From positions 1-13,025 of the forward strand of contig CALWJG010000028.1 of the NCBI GenBank assembly GCA_944380945.1: a DNA stretch of 13,025 bases, written 5' to 3'. The translations under genes and the position numbers were made by a program. The notes under the pieces were generated by a model. The model ran no database searches. It had not been told where the DNA came from and saw only the letters and a list, made by a program, of their open reading frames with translations. Origin of the DNA: an uncultured Agathobaculum sp. (lineage in GTDB: Bacteria > Bacillota > Clostridia > Oscillospirales > Butyricicoccaceae). Shown here one piece after another: positions 1 through 8,603 of this stretch; position 1 is the stretch's first letter; each line of letters opens with the position of its first letter.

Positions 1-169
1 AAACCGTGATACACGGCCCAGGCCGCCTTCTCTTGGTCTGCGACCAATTCACCTTGTGCTCCCGGTTTTTATGAAAATCGGGATTTCGCTTCGCTCCATC
101 TCCGATTTTCTATTATATGCGCGCCTGACGGCGCGGGTTGTTTGGATCTGCGTTTGCAGCGGCCGGGCG
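1..169. other. Non-coding stretch after dprA with clustered small inverted repeats
   Basis: I support no gene here. Four inverted repeats are visible: CCGTG/CACGG at 4-16 (3-nt loop), TTGGTC/GACCAA at 33-47 (3-nt loop), GAAAATCGG/CCGATTTTC at 73-110 (inner GAT/ATC pairing, one bulge) and CGCGCC/GGCGCG at 120-135. A TATAAT match on the minus strand (112-117) has no good -35. None of the hairpins has a clean U-run in the direction of dprA transcription, so none is an obvious dprA terminator. In many Firmicutes topA follows dprA, but the minus strand here shows no topA start. The density of hairpins suggests an intergenic repeat element or a structured RNA; this is inference. Confidence 0.5.
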
Positions 170-1447
170 CTACTGCCGGCCCATGACCAGTCTGCCCTTT
201 TCGCGGCGCAGGATACCGTCCATCTCGAGCATGGTGACCAGGCTCATCACGCGCGGCGCGGGCAGGCCGCAGCGCTCGATCAGCTCCTCGACCGTGTCCG
301 TGCCCTGCTGCACGAGCTCGGCGATGCGCCGCTCGTCCTCGCGCAGGCCGTCCGGCAGCGGGGCTGCGGCGGGCTTTTCCGGCTTTGCCGGCGCGGCGGA
401 CTGCTCCACCGGCGGCTTTGCCGCCTCAGCCTGTTTGCGGCGCGCTTCCGCCTGCTCCTCCCGCCGGCGGATGTCCTCCCATGCGCTCGGCGCGGCCGGC
501 TTCGGCTGCTCGCCGGTCTGGCGGGTATAGGCCTGCTGCACCCGGCGCTCGGCCGGATGCGCGCGCAGCAGGCCGCTGTATTCGCGCACCAGCGTGTCCG
601 GATCGCGCAGCAGCGCGGCTTCTCCCTTTTCGATCAGCTGGTTGCACGCCTTGGACTGCGGCGCGTCCAGCGCGCCGGGCACGGCGTACACATCGCGCCC
701 CTGATCGAGCGCGTGCCGCGCGGTGATGAGCGCGCCCGAGCGGTAGCCGCCCGCCTCGACGATCACCGCCGCGACCGAAAGGCCGCTGAGGATGCGGTTG
801 CGGGCGTGGTAATGCTCGCCCCGCGGCTCGGTGCCGGGCGGGTATTCGCTGACGATCGCGCCCGAGAGCAGGATGTCGCCCATCAGGCTGCGGTGCTGCG
901 GCGGATAGCACACGTCCGCCCCGCCGGCCAGCACGGCGACCGTCAGGCCGCCCGCGCGCAGCGCGCCGCGGTGTGCGGCCCCGTCGTTGCCGAGCGCCAT
1001 GCCGCTGACCGTGATGAACCCGGCGCGCGCCAGCGCGGCGCCGATGCGTTCGGCGGTGTTCAGCCCGTAGGCCGTGGCCTCGCGCGTGCCGACGACCGCA
1101 ATGCCGGGCATGACGTCAAAATCTGGCCAGCGGCCGCGCACATACAGCACGACCGGCGGGTCCTCGATCGCGCGCAGGCGGTCGGGGTAGGCGCTGTCGC
1201 CGAGCGTGAGGATGCGGATATCCTGCTTCGCACACTGTTCGATGATGCGCTCCGCCCCTGCGGTGTCCTTGTCGCACAGCGCGTCCACCTGCGCCTTGTT
1301 CAGGCCGCAGGGCGCGGCGACAAGCGCCTCGCGATCGGCAGCGAACACCGCCTCGGGCGAACCAAAGGCGCGCAGCAGCTCCGCCGCCGTGCGCGGGCCG
1401 ACCCGGTTTCGCTGGGAAAGCCAAACATAACTCAGATGGGACGCCAT
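170..1447 (-). CDS. dprA: DNA processing protein DprA
   Basis: DprA binds incoming single-stranded DNA in the cytoplasm during natural transformation and loads RecA on it. The 425-residue protein has an N-terminal helix-hairpin-helix-like region (about 1-75), then the Rossmann-like DprA core. Core motifs are YPDRL, VGTRE, SGMALGNDGAAHRGAL, the NRILSGLS segment, SGALITARHA and AVPG. The family usually has GID where this protein has GND. A long Ala/Pro/Glu/Lys-rich linker (about 290-360) follows, then a C-terminal winged helix (about 365-425, DERRIAELVQQG onward). The linker makes it longer than the usual roughly 360-380 residues. The ATG start at 1447 has AAGGAGG eight bases upstream. It starts 14 bases after the stop of the rRNA methyltransferase gene and probably shares its transcript. 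Many Clostridia carry dprA without proven competence, so a role in transformation is family knowledge only. Confidence 0.96.
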   Translation of the reverse strand: MASHLSYVWLSQRNRVGPRTAAELLRAFGSPEAVFAADREALVAAPCGLNKAQVDALCDKDTAGAERIIEQCAKQDIRILTLGDSAYPDRLRAIEDPPVVLYVRGRWPDFDVMPGIAVVGTREATAYGLNTAERIGAALARAGFITVSGMALGNDGAAHRGALRAGGLTVAVLAGGADVCYPPQHRSLMGDILLSGAIVSEYPPGTEPRGEHYHARNRILSGLSVAAVIVEAGGYRSGALITARHALDQGRDVYAVPGALDAPQSKACNQLIEKGEAALLRDPDTLVREYSGLLRAHPAERRVQQAYTRQTGEQPKPAAPSAWEDIRRREEQAEARRKQAEAAKPPVEQSAAPAKPEKPAAAPLPDGLREDERRIAELVQQGTDTVEELIERCGLPAPRVMSLVTMLEMDGILRREKGRLVMGRQ

Positions 1448-1461
1448 ATCGCCCGCCTCCT

Positions 1462-2241
1462 TTATCTGGTCATTTCATAGATCACGATGGCCGCCGCCAC
1501 GCCCGCGTTGAGCGATTCCGCGCGGCCCGCCATCGGGATGATCACCCGTTTATCCGAAAGCGCGAGCGCCTGCGGGGTAACGCCCCGCCCCTCGCTGCCG
1601 ATGATGACCGCCGCAGGGCTGAGCGGCACGACGCCGAGCGGCACGCTGTCCGCGTGCAGTGCGGTCGCATAGAGCGGCAGCCCTTCCGCCCGCAGCCGCG
1701 CGGCCGCCTCGGCCAGCGGCAGCTGCACGCATGGCAGGCGGAACACCGCCCCCATAGTCGAGCGCACGACCTTGGGCGAAAACGGGTCGGCGCAGCCCTC
1801 GCACAACACAACGGCGCCGAGCGCGAACGCTTCGGCGGTGCGCAAGATCGTGCCAAGGTTGCCCGGGTCCTGCAGTCCGTCGAGCAGCAGCACCTGTTTT
1901 CTGCCCGCGAGCGCGTCCGCGGTCCACTGCGGCTGCGCGCAGGAAAAGATCACGCGCTGCGGCGTCTCGACCTCGCTCGCCTGACGGAAGAGCGCCTCCT
2001 TCGCGCAGTAAAGCGCCGCGCCGGTCCGCTCCGCATAGGCCAGCAGCGCGGGCGGCAGGCGGTCCGCCTCCCCCTCGCGCACGAGCAGGGTGGTGACCCT
2101 TGCGCCCGAGGCGGCCGCTTCGGCCAGCATTTTTTCGCCCTCGCACAGCATTTCGCCCGTGCTGCGGCGGTATTTGCGCTCGCGCCCCAGCCGCGCCAGA
2201 TGGCGCAGCGCGGCGTTCTGGCGGCTCTCGATCCGGATCAT
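1462..2241 (-). CDS. TrmH/SpoU-family RNA 2'-O-methyltransferase (RlmB-like)
   Basis: This SPOUT enzyme transfers methyl from S-adenosylmethionine to a ribose 2'-OH, most likely in 23S rRNA. The 259-residue protein has an N-terminal substrate-binding domain (about 5-100, with RKYRRSTGEMLCEGEKML) and a C-terminal knotted SpoU domain. The three SpoU motifs are intact: motif 1 DPGNLGTILRTAEAF (125-139), motif 2 IIGSEGRGV (213-221) and motif 3 IPMAGRAESLNAGVAAAI (235-252). Motif 1 holds the conserved Asn128 and Arg134, and motif 3 holds Ser243 and Asn245. The ATG at 2241 has a strong GGGGGGAG ribosome site. It lies between the lysS terminator and dprA, and I see no clear promoter in the short gap. 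The exact target nucleotide cannot be read from sequence, so I give no symbol. Confidence 0.94.
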   Translation of the reverse strand: MIRIESRQNAALRHLARLGRERKYRRSTGEMLCEGEKMLAEAAASGARVTTLLVREGEADRLPPALLAYAERTGAALYCAKEALFRQASEVETPQRVIFSCAQPQWTADALAGRKQVLLLDGLQDPGNLGTILRTAEAFALGAVVLCEGCADPFSPKVVRSTMGAVFRLPCVQLPLAEAAARLRAEGLPLYATALHADSVPLGVVPLSPAAVIIGSEGRGVTPQALALSDKRVIIPMAGRAESLNAGVAAAIVIYEMTR

Positions 2242-2278
2242 CTGCTCCCCCCTGTCTTTTCCCCTGTGCGGTATGCCA

Positions 2279-2308
2279 AAAGCCTGAACGCATCCGCGCT
2301 CAGGCTTT
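2279..2308 (-). terminator. Intrinsic terminator of lysS
   Basis: The arms at 2279-2290 and 2297-2308 form a 12-bp stem with one G-U pair in the minus-strand RNA and a 6-nt loop. The stem is followed by UUUU in the direction of lysS transcription. It starts about ten bases after the lysS stop codon, which is the usual place for an intrinsic terminator. Confidence 0.85.
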
Positions 2309-2318
2309 GCTTTGCGTG

Positions 2319-3833
2319 TTATTGGTCGCCTGCGAGCGGCTTCATGGTGGGGAACAACAGCACATCGCGGATGGAGGCGGAATCGGTCAGCAGCATGACC
2401 AGACGGTCGATGCCCATGCCCATGCCGCCTGTGGGCGGCATGCCGTACTCCAGCGCGTTGAGGAAGTCCTCGTCCATCATGTTGGCCTCGTCGTCGCCCG
2501 CGGCGCGCATGGCCGCCTGACGCTCAAAGCGCCCGCGCTGATCGATCGGGTCGTTCAGCTCGGAGAACGCGTTGCACAGCTCGCGGCCCGCGACAAAGCA
2601 CTCGAAGCGCTCGGTCAGGCGCGGGTCGGACGCCTTGCGCTTGGCCAGCGGCGAAACCTCGACCGGATAATCCATGATAAAGGTGGGCTGGATGAGGTTT
2701 TCCTCGACATACTCGTCGTAGCACTGCGCGAGCAGGTCGCCCCAGCTCTCCTTGCCCTTTTCGATCTCCAGGCCCTTGGCCTTGACCGCCTCGAGCGCCT
2801 GCGCTTCATCCATGGCCATAAAGTCCAGGCCGGCATACTCCTTGACCGCCTCGGCCATGGTCATGCGGCGCCAGCCCTTGGTGAAGTCCAGCTCAGTGCC
2901 CTGATAGGTCACATGGGTGGTGCCCAGCACCTTTTCGCACACATGGACCACCATATCCTCGGTGATGTCCATCATGCCGTGGTAATCGGTGAACGCCTGA
3001 TACAGCTCGATGGTGGTGAACTCCGGATTGTGCTTGGTGTCCATGCCCTCGTTGCGGAAGATGCGGCCGATCTCGTACACCTGCTCAAAGCCGCCCACGA
3101 TCAGGCGCTTGAGGTGCAGCTCGGTCGCGATGCGCATGTACATATCGATGTCCAGCGCGTTGTGGTGCGTGACGAACGGGCGCGCCGCAGCGCCGCCCGG
3201 GATGGTGTTCAGGCAGGGGGTCTCGACCTCCATAAAGCCGCGGCTGTCCATGAAGTTGCGGATCTCGCGCACGATGGCCGAGCGCTTTTCAAACGTGTCG
3301 CGCACCTCGGGATTGACGATCAGATCGACATAGCGCTGGCGGTAGCGCATATCCGTATCCTTGAGGCCGTGCCACTTTTCGGGCAGCGGGGTCAGGCTCT
3401 TGGAGAGCAGCGTCAGCTCGTGCACCGCCACCGAGATCTCGCCCTTCTGGGTGCGGAACACCTCGCCCTCCACGCCGATCAGGTCGCCGATGTCCAGCTT
3501 TTTGTAGCCCTTGTAGACCTCGTCGCCCACATTGTCGCGCTTGATATACAGCTGCAGGCGGCCGTAGCGGTCGCTCATGTCCGAGAAGGACGCCTTGCCC
3601 ATGATGCGCTTGGACATCATGCGGCCGGCGAGACGCACGGTCTTGCCCTCCAGCTCGTCAAAATGCTCGTGGATCTCATTGGTATGGTGGTCGCGTTCAA
3701 AGCGCACCTGCTGGTACGGGTCCGCGCCCGCCGCCTGCAGCTCCGCCAGCTTTTCGCGGCGGATGCGCTTGAGCTCATGCAGCTCCTCCGCGGTCTGCTC
3801 GTGCTGTTCCTGCGCCTGATGCTGATCTGCCAT
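2319..3833 (-). CDS. lysS: Lysine--tRNA ligase, class II
   Basis: The enzyme activates lysine with ATP and charges tRNA-Lys in the cytoplasm. The 504-residue protein has the usual class IIb plan. A charged N-terminal helix (1-40) leads into an OB-fold anticodon-binding domain (about 65-145, starting near VRLAGRMMSKR), followed by the catalytic domain. Motif 1 lies at about 200-220 (FMEVETPCLNTIPGGAAARP). Motif 2 is FRNEGMDTKHNPEFTTIE (259-276). Motif 3 is GMGMGIDRLVMLL (470-482). The length is normal. The ATG at 3833 is preceded by GATGGGG about six bases upstream. It follows greA by 92 bases without a good promoter of its own, and greA-lysS is a common order in Firmicutes, so the two are probably cotranscribed. 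The gap has GC-rich hairpin potential but no terminator U-run. Confidence 0.98.
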   Translation of the reverse strand: MADQHQAQEQHEQTAEELHELKRIRREKLAELQAAGADPYQQVRFERDHHTNEIHEHFDELEGKTVRLAGRMMSKRIMGKASFSDMSDRYGRLQLYIKRDNVGDEVYKGYKKLDIGDLIGVEGEVFRTQKGEISVAVHELTLLSKSLTPLPEKWHGLKDTDMRYRQRYVDLIVNPEVRDTFEKRSAIVREIRNFMDSRGFMEVETPCLNTIPGGAAARPFVTHHNALDIDMYMRIATELHLKRLIVGGFEQVYEIGRIFRNEGMDTKHNPEFTTIELYQAFTDYHGMMDITEDMVVHVCEKVLGTTHVTYQGTELDFTKGWRRMTMAEAVKEYAGLDFMAMDEAQALEAVKAKGLEIEKGKESWGDLLAQCYDEYVEENLIQPTFIMDYPVEVSPLAKRKASDPRLTERFECFVAGRELCNAFSELNDPIDQRGRFERQAAMRAAGDDEANMMDEDFLNALEYGMPPTGGMGMGIDRLVMLLTDSASIRDVLLFPTMKPLAGDQ

Positions 3834-3925
3834 GTTTTCCCCATCTTTCTGTTAAATAGAATAGTCAATATCGGGCCGCGCCGCGCGCGGCAGCGCGCAG
3901 GGAGCCGTCCGCCCCCTGCACGGGA

Positions 3926-4399
3926 TCATTTCTTGATGTCGACGATCTGGTACTTGACGATGCCGACCGGCGCCTCGACCTCGACGATCGTACCGGCCTT
4001 TTTGCCCAGCATGGCCTTGCCGAAGGGCGACTCGTCCGAGATCTTGCCCTCCATCGGGTCGGCCTCCTGCGAGCCGACGAAGTGGTACTCCTCCTCGTCG
4101 CCGAACTCCAGATCCTTGACGGTAAAGCGGCAGCCGGGCGAAACCTCATCCGCGGCATAGGTGTCGCCGGTCACGACGACCGCCAGCTTGATGATCTCCT
4201 CCAGCTCGGCGATACGGGAGTACAGCTTGCCCTGCTCGTTTTTCGCCTCGTCGTACTCGGCGTTCTCGGACAGGTCGCCGAACGAACGCGCTTCCTTGAG
4301 CTGCTCGGCCACCTCGTCCGCGCGGGTGGTCTTGAGGTATTCCAGCTCCTCCTTATACGCGTCCAGGCTCTCCTGTGTCAGCTTGATTTCTTTTGCCAT
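3926..4399 (-). CDS. greA: Transcription elongation factor GreA
   Basis: GreA enters the secondary channel of RNA polymerase and stimulates cleavage of backtracked transcripts. The 157-residue protein has the N-terminal antiparallel coiled coil (1-75). Its tip carries GDLSENAEYDEAKNEQG (41-57), including the two conserved acidic residues Asp42 and Glu45 that act at the polymerase active site. The C-terminal FKBP-like domain (about 80-157) contains ISDESPFGKAMLGKKAG. The length is normal for the family. The ATG at 4399 has GAAGGG nine bases upstream. It is the first gene after a consensus promoter and is followed by lysS. Confidence 0.98.
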   Translation of the reverse strand: MAKEIKLTQESLDAYKEELEYLKTTRADEVAEQLKEARSFGDLSENAEYDEAKNEQGKLYSRIAELEEIIKLAVVVTGDTYAADEVSPGCRFTVKDLEFGDEEEYHFVGSQEADPMEGKISDESPFGKAMLGKKAGTIVEVEAPVGIVKYQIVDIKK

Positions 4400-4429
4400 A
4401 TCTGCAAACCCTTCTTATCACATCATAAT

Positions 4430-4443
4430 CGGCACTACTGCCG
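4430..4443 (-). promoter_or_regulatory. Small hairpin in the greA leader
   Basis: CGGCA and TGCCG arms with a 4-nt loop lie just after the predicted transcription start of greA. The stem is short and without a U-run. It may stabilise the 5' end of the transcript or have no role. Confidence 0.3.
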
Positions 4444-4456
4444 TACAGTAACACTT

Positions 4457-4485
4457 ATTATATGGAATGATGCGCGCGCTGTCAA
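4457..4485 (-). promoter_or_regulatory. Consensus sigma-A-type promoter of greA-lysS
   Basis: The minus strand carries a perfect TTGACA (-35, 4480-4485) and a perfect TATAAT (-10, 4457-4462) separated by exactly 17 bases. The predicted transcript starts near 4450 and has a leader of about 50 nucleotides before the greA ATG. It is the best promoter match in the window. Confidence 0.93.
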
Positions 4486-4530
4486 GCGCACGCCCGTATT
4501 TTTACCGGTTTTTGCAATTCCGGCGGCGGC

Positions 4531-5697
4531 TTACCGCACGGTTTCGACCGCTTTTTGCAGCTGCGGGTCGTCCTCCGGCGCAAGGAACCAGAAGTTTGCC
4601 TGCTGCGCCTCGGAGAGCGCCACCTCGATGTCGGGCGCGATGCCGACGTCCGCCAGGCTGTTGCCCTGCGGGGTGAAGTATTCCTCGACCGACAGGTTGA
4701 CCGCCGAGCCGTCCGGCAGCTCAAAGGTCTGCTGCGCCCGGCCCTTGCCCGTGGTGTGCGTGCCGACGAGCGCCGCCCGGCCGTACTCCTGCAGCGCGGC
4801 GGCGAAAAACTCGGCCGCCGAAATGCTCTGGTCGTCGATCAGCACGGCGAGGGGCAGGTCCAGCATGTCCTCATCCGAGGAATAGACGGTCTCGTCCCCG
4901 CTTCTGGTGCGCAGGGTCATGATCGTGCCCTCGGGCAGCAGCGGGTCGAGCATATCGCTCATCTCCCTGACCCGGCCGCCGCCGTTGTGGCGCACGTCGA
5001 TGACGAGCGCCTGCGCGCCCTCCGCGATGAGCGCGTCCAGCGCGGTCCGGAACTGCGCTGCCGCACCGTCATGGAAATTCTCGATGCGCAGATAGCCGAC
5101 GCCGTCCGCCAGCATCTGCCCCCAGGCCATTTTCTGCGTCACGACCGCGCGGGTCATGGTCAGCTGCTGCACCGCATCCGTCCCGTCCTTTCGGACCGAG
5201 ACGGTCACCTCGGTGCCCTCGTCGCCGCGGATCGCGTCGACCACCGCGTCCGTGCCGTCCTTTTCAACGGTCAGCCCGGCCGCGCCCTCGATATAGTCGC
5301 CCTTCTGGATGCCCGCCTGCTGGGCGGGCGAGCCGTCATACACCAGATTGACGCGGATGCTGTCCGCCGTGCTGACGACCGACACGCCGATCCCGCAGCC
5401 CTGCCCCTCGCTGTTCATGCGGAACTGCTCGTACTGGTCCGCCGGGATGTAGGACGACCACTGGTCGCCCAGACCGGCCACATAGCCGGTCGCGGCGTAA
5501 TCCGCCACGGTCTCCGCATCCGCCTCGCCGACGTAGTGCGCCGACACGACCCGGTCGAGCGCGCGCAGCTTGTCCTGCACCGCGTCCGTGCGCCAGCCCA
5601 GCGTTCCCGCGCAGATCACGGCGGCCACGGCGGCCGCCGCCGCGCAGAGCACGAGCGCCGTGCCCAGCGTGATGCGCGTCTCTCTCAGTTTATGCAA
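4531..5697 (-). CDS. S41 family C-terminal processing peptidase with PDZ domain (CtpA-like)
   Basis: Carboxy-terminal processing proteases are membrane-anchored serine proteases that use a Ser/Lys dyad to trim or degrade envelope proteins. The 388-residue protein has a membrane anchor (about 10-33) and an N-terminal segment with GDQWSSYIPADQY. A PDZ domain spans about 98-185 (GIGVSVV, GSPAQQAGIQKGDYI), followed by the protease core. The predicted nucleophile is Ser293 in SISAAEFF and the general base is Lys318 in GTHTTGKGRAQ, with Gln322 four residues on; all are present. I choose the TTG at 5697 because GGAGGG lies seven bases upstream and the signal-anchor follows directly. The reading frame extends upstream to 5847, but that part overlaps the M23 gene and is Arg/Thr/Ser-rich. 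It is the last gene of the ftsEX cluster. Its substrate is unknown; a link to the M23 hydrolase is inference. Confidence 0.93.
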   Translation of the reverse strand: MHKLRETRITLGTALVLCAAAAAVAAVICAGTLGWRTDAVQDKLRALDRVVSAHYVGEADAETVADYAATGYVAGLGDQWSSYIPADQYEQFRMNSEGQGCGIGVSVVSTADSIRVNLVYDGSPAQQAGIQKGDYIEGAAGLTVEKDGTDAVVDAIRGDEGTEVTVSVRKDGTDAVQQLTMTRAVVTQKMAWGQMLADGVGYLRIENFHDGAAAQFRTALDALIAEGAQALVIDVRHNGGGRVREMSDMLDPLLPEGTIMTLRTRSGDETVYSSDEDMLDLPLAVLIDDQSISAAEFFAAALQEYGRAALVGTHTTGKGRAQQTFELPDGSAVNLSVEEYFTPQGNSLADVGIAPDIEVALSEAQQANFWFLAPEDDPQLQKAVETVR

Positions 5698-5715
5698 CGC
5701 TATCCCTCCGCAGCA

Positions 5716-5742
5716 AAAGGGAGGGGCTGTCCCCCTCCCTTT
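5716..5742 (-). terminator. Hairpin with U-run between the M23 gene and the S41 protease gene
   Basis: Perfect 11-bp arms at 5716-5726 and 5732-5742 enclose a 5-nt loop, and the minus-strand RNA continues with UUUU ending at the stem base. It looks like an intrinsic or partial terminator 13 bases after the M23 stop. The next gene starts only 19 bases later and shows no promoter of its own, so read-through must occur. The element may tune the ratio of the two proteins. Confidence 0.7.
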
Positions 5743-5755
5743 ATGTATTGTCCTC

Positions 5756-6940
5756 TCAGAAGAAGCTCTTCGGATCGACGGTCGAGCCGTTGATGTACAC
5801 CTCAAAGTGCAGGTGCGGACCGGTCGAGTTGCCGGTCGAGCCGACATAGCCGATCAGGTCGCCCTGCGTCACGGTCTGGCCGACCGACACCAGGATCTGC
5901 GACTGATGGCCGTAAGCGGTCATCATGCCGCCGCCGTGGTCAATGACCGTGTAGTTGCCGTAGCCGGATACCCAGCCCGCGGTTACGACCGTGCCGGACG
6001 CCGCGGCCAGGATCTCCGCGCCGTAGCTTGCGGGGATATCCTCGCCCGCGTGGAACTTGGGCGTGCCGTAAATCGGGTGGATGCGCCAGCCGTAGGCGCT
6101 CGAGTTGGTGGTGCAGCTCGGGGTCGGCCAGATGAGCGTGCCGTCACCCATGGGCACCGAACCGTTCTGCGCGGCCTGCGCGCTCATCGCGGCGATCTCA
6201 TCGCTGACCGACTGCATCTCGGCCGCGATGCGGTCGTACTCCGCCTCGCTCTCGGCCACATATGCCTCCAGACTCTCCTGCAGCGCGGCCTGCTCGGCCT
6301 CGCTCGCCGCAAGATCGTCCACCTTATAGCTCAGGTTCTCCTGATAGTCCTTCTGCTCGTCCTGCGTGTTCTGCAGGTCGTCGCGCTTCTGCTCGATGTC
6401 CTCCTTGGCGGCCTTGTACTCGTCGACCACCTTCTGGCTGTAATCCATCAGCGAGGTGACGATCTCCATGCGGGAGAGCAGGTCGGAAAAGCTCGAGGAA
6501 TTGAGCAGCACCTCCAGATAGCTGACGTCGCCCTGCTCATAGGTCGTGCGCACGGTGCGCGCGAACTCCTCTTCCTTCTGCTCCAGCGCCTTCTCGGCCG
6601 CGTCCAGCTCGGTGGTCTTGACGTCGATCTGCCCCTGCAGGCGGTCGATATACGTCTCGACCGTCGAGATCTCCTCCTTGGTCAGGTCGATCTCCTGCTG
6701 CAGCGCGTCGCGCGTCGCCTGCACGTCGTCCTTCTGCGCGGTCAGGTCCGCGATGCGCTCCTGCACCTCAGCCTTCTGCTCTTCCAGCGAGCTGAGCTGC
6801 GCGCGCAGCGAATCCTCGTCCTCGTCGTCCTCCGCCGCGGCGGCGTAGGTCAACCCCGAGGCAAGGATGGAAAACAGCATCGCCACGACCAGAATACCCG
6901 CGATCACGCACGAGATCAGGCGCACGGTTTTTTTCTTCAT
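5756..6940 (-). CDS. M23 peptidase with N-terminal coiled coil, likely FtsEX-activated hydrolase
   Basis: M23 endopeptidases cut peptide cross-links in peptidoglycan outside the cell. From the upstream ATG (6943) the protein has 395 residues. It has a positively charged signal peptide (KKKTVRLISCVIAGILVVAM, cleavage near AAAA at 34-37), then a long Glu/Gln-rich coiled coil (about 42-255). The coiled coil holds a central YLEVLLNSSSFSDLLSRME segment like that of PcsB/EnvC-type proteins. A catalytic LytM domain follows (about 268-395). The zinc ligands look intact: HAGED (His298, Asp302), YGH (His345) and HLH (His377/His379). It should therefore be an active enzyme, unlike EnvC. Two adjacent ATGs (6943 and 6940) are possible, and AGGAG is 12-15 bases upstream. 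It starts about 33 bases after ftsX. FtsEX partners with such proteins in other Gram-positives (PcsB, CwlO), so this pairing is a strong inference. Confidence 0.93.
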   Translation of the reverse strand: MKKKTVRLISCVIAGILVVAMLFSILASGLTYAAAAEDDEDEDSLRAQLSSLEEQKAEVQERIADLTAQKDDVQATRDALQQEIDLTKEEISTVETYIDRLQGQIDVKTTELDAAEKALEQKEEEFARTVRTTYEQGDVSYLEVLLNSSSFSDLLSRMEIVTSLMDYSQKVVDEYKAAKEDIEQKRDDLQNTQDEQKDYQENLSYKVDDLAASEAEQAALQESLEAYVAESEAEYDRIAAEMQSVSDEIAAMSAQAAQNGSVPMGDGTLIWPTPSCTTNSSAYGWRIHPIYGTPKFHAGEDIPASYGAEILAAASGTVVTAGWVSGYGNYTVIDHGGGMMTAYGHQSQILVSVGQTVTQGDLIGYVGSTGNSTGPHLHFEVYINGSTVDPKSFF

Positions 6941-6976
6941 CATAATGGGTCTTCGCTCCTTTGTCTGCCCGTCCGG

Positions 6977-7857
6977 TCAAACGTCCATGAACTTGCGGAT
7001 GCTCGTCACCGCGCCGCCGATGCCAAACAGCACGCCCGCGCCGCAGTACACGCCGAGCACCACCCAGCGCACGCTGTCAAACAGCACCAGCTTGAAATAC
7101 GGGATGACGCCGCCGGCGATGTTGAACAGTTCGGTATACAGGCCCCATTCCGCCAGAAAGGCCAGACCGCCGGCCACCAGGCCGAGCACCATGCCCTCGA
7201 TCACGAACGGCCAGCGGATGAACCAGTTGGTCGCGCCGACGATCTTCTGGATGGAGATCTCCTCACGGCGCGCAAACATGGCGAGCTTGACCGTATTGGC
7301 GATAATGAAAATCGAAATGACCGCCAGGCCGACGATCATGGCCAGCGCCACGATATTGAATACGCGCTGCACCTGCACCAGCTTGGAGATGACGTTCTCA
7401 TCCGCGCGGACATAATCCACGCCGTCCACGGCCTCGATCTGATCGATGGTCTCGTCGGCAATGGTCGGGTCGGTCAGCGTGAAGATGAAGCTGTTGCGCA
7501 GCGGGTTGTTGCTGGAATCAAAGCTATCCAGAATGTCCGCATCCTCGCCCAGCTCCTCGCGGTATTTTTCCAGCGCCACGTCGCGGTCCTCAAACTCGAT
7601 CGTGGCGATGTTGTCGATGCGGTTGAAGTCCGAGCCGAGCGAACGCGCCTCGCGCGTGGTCAGGCTCTCGTCGATGAACACCACGATCTCGTTGGACTGC
7701 TGCAGGTCGGTGATGCTCAGGTCGATGTTGTAGGCGATCAGGGTCACGGTGCCGGTCAGGATCAGGCAGGCCGCCATGATGAGCACCGCCGCCACCGACA
7801 TGAACCCGTGCTTGAAGATATTGCGGAAGCCTTCCTTCCAATAGTAACCAAAACGTC

Positions 7858-7861
<4 letters not shown>
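6977..7861 (-). CDS. ftsX: Cell division ABC transporter-like permease FtsX
   Basis: FtsX forms a membrane complex with the ATPase FtsE and transmits ATP-driven changes to an extracellular peptidoglycan hydrolase. The 294-residue protein has the FtsX topology: a cytoplasmic N-terminus (FRNIFKHGFM), a first membrane helix (about 22-45) and a large external loop (about 46-165). Three more helices follow at about 168-193, 218-240 and 262-287. After helix 2 comes the cytoplasmic segment FARREEISIQKIVGATNWFI (196-215), a hallmark of this permease family. The ATG at 7861 overlaps the TGA of ftsE (ATGA), so the two are translationally coupled. Length is normal for Gram-positive FtsX. Confidence 0.97.
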
Positions 7862-8534
<673 letters not shown>

Positions 8535-8538
<4 letters not shown>

Positions 8539-8603
8539 AGGCAATCCTCCCCGGAGCCGTTGTCGATGTTGCCGATTAAAAAAGCAAAGGTGCATGCGTT
8601 CAT
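8535..8603 (-). CDS. Possible 22-residue upstream ORF overlapping the ftsE start
   Basis: An ATG inside the loop side of the leader hairpin (8603) opens a 22-codon frame that begins MNACTFALLIGN. Its TGA (8535-8537) overlaps the GTG start of ftsE (8536-8538), a geometry seen with translational coupling. AAAGG lies three bases upstream of the ATG, which is close for a ribosome site. If transcription starts near 8609, the message would be almost leaderless. The peptide has no recognisable family. It may be chance; I list it because the stop/start overlap is exact. Confidence 0.2.

Noticed and set aside
1..56. Start of topA or another gene on the minus strand at the left edge
   Set aside because: Short frames opened by GTG or TTG exist, but none resembles the TopA N-terminus and the sequence ends before any family signal appears.
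56..1480. A 474-codon open frame on the plus strand over dprA
   Set aside because: It is antisense to an intact dprA and is Arg/Ala/Leu-rich without motifs.
2100..4160. A 686-codon open frame on the plus strand
   Set aside because: It is antisense to lysS and greA, whose motifs are complete. It has low-complexity composition and no ribosome site of note.
5698..5847. Extended N-terminus of the S41 protease
   Set aside because: It overlaps the end of the M23 gene and the hairpin, is Arg/Ser/Thr-rich, and precedes a good ribosome site and signal anchor at the TTG.
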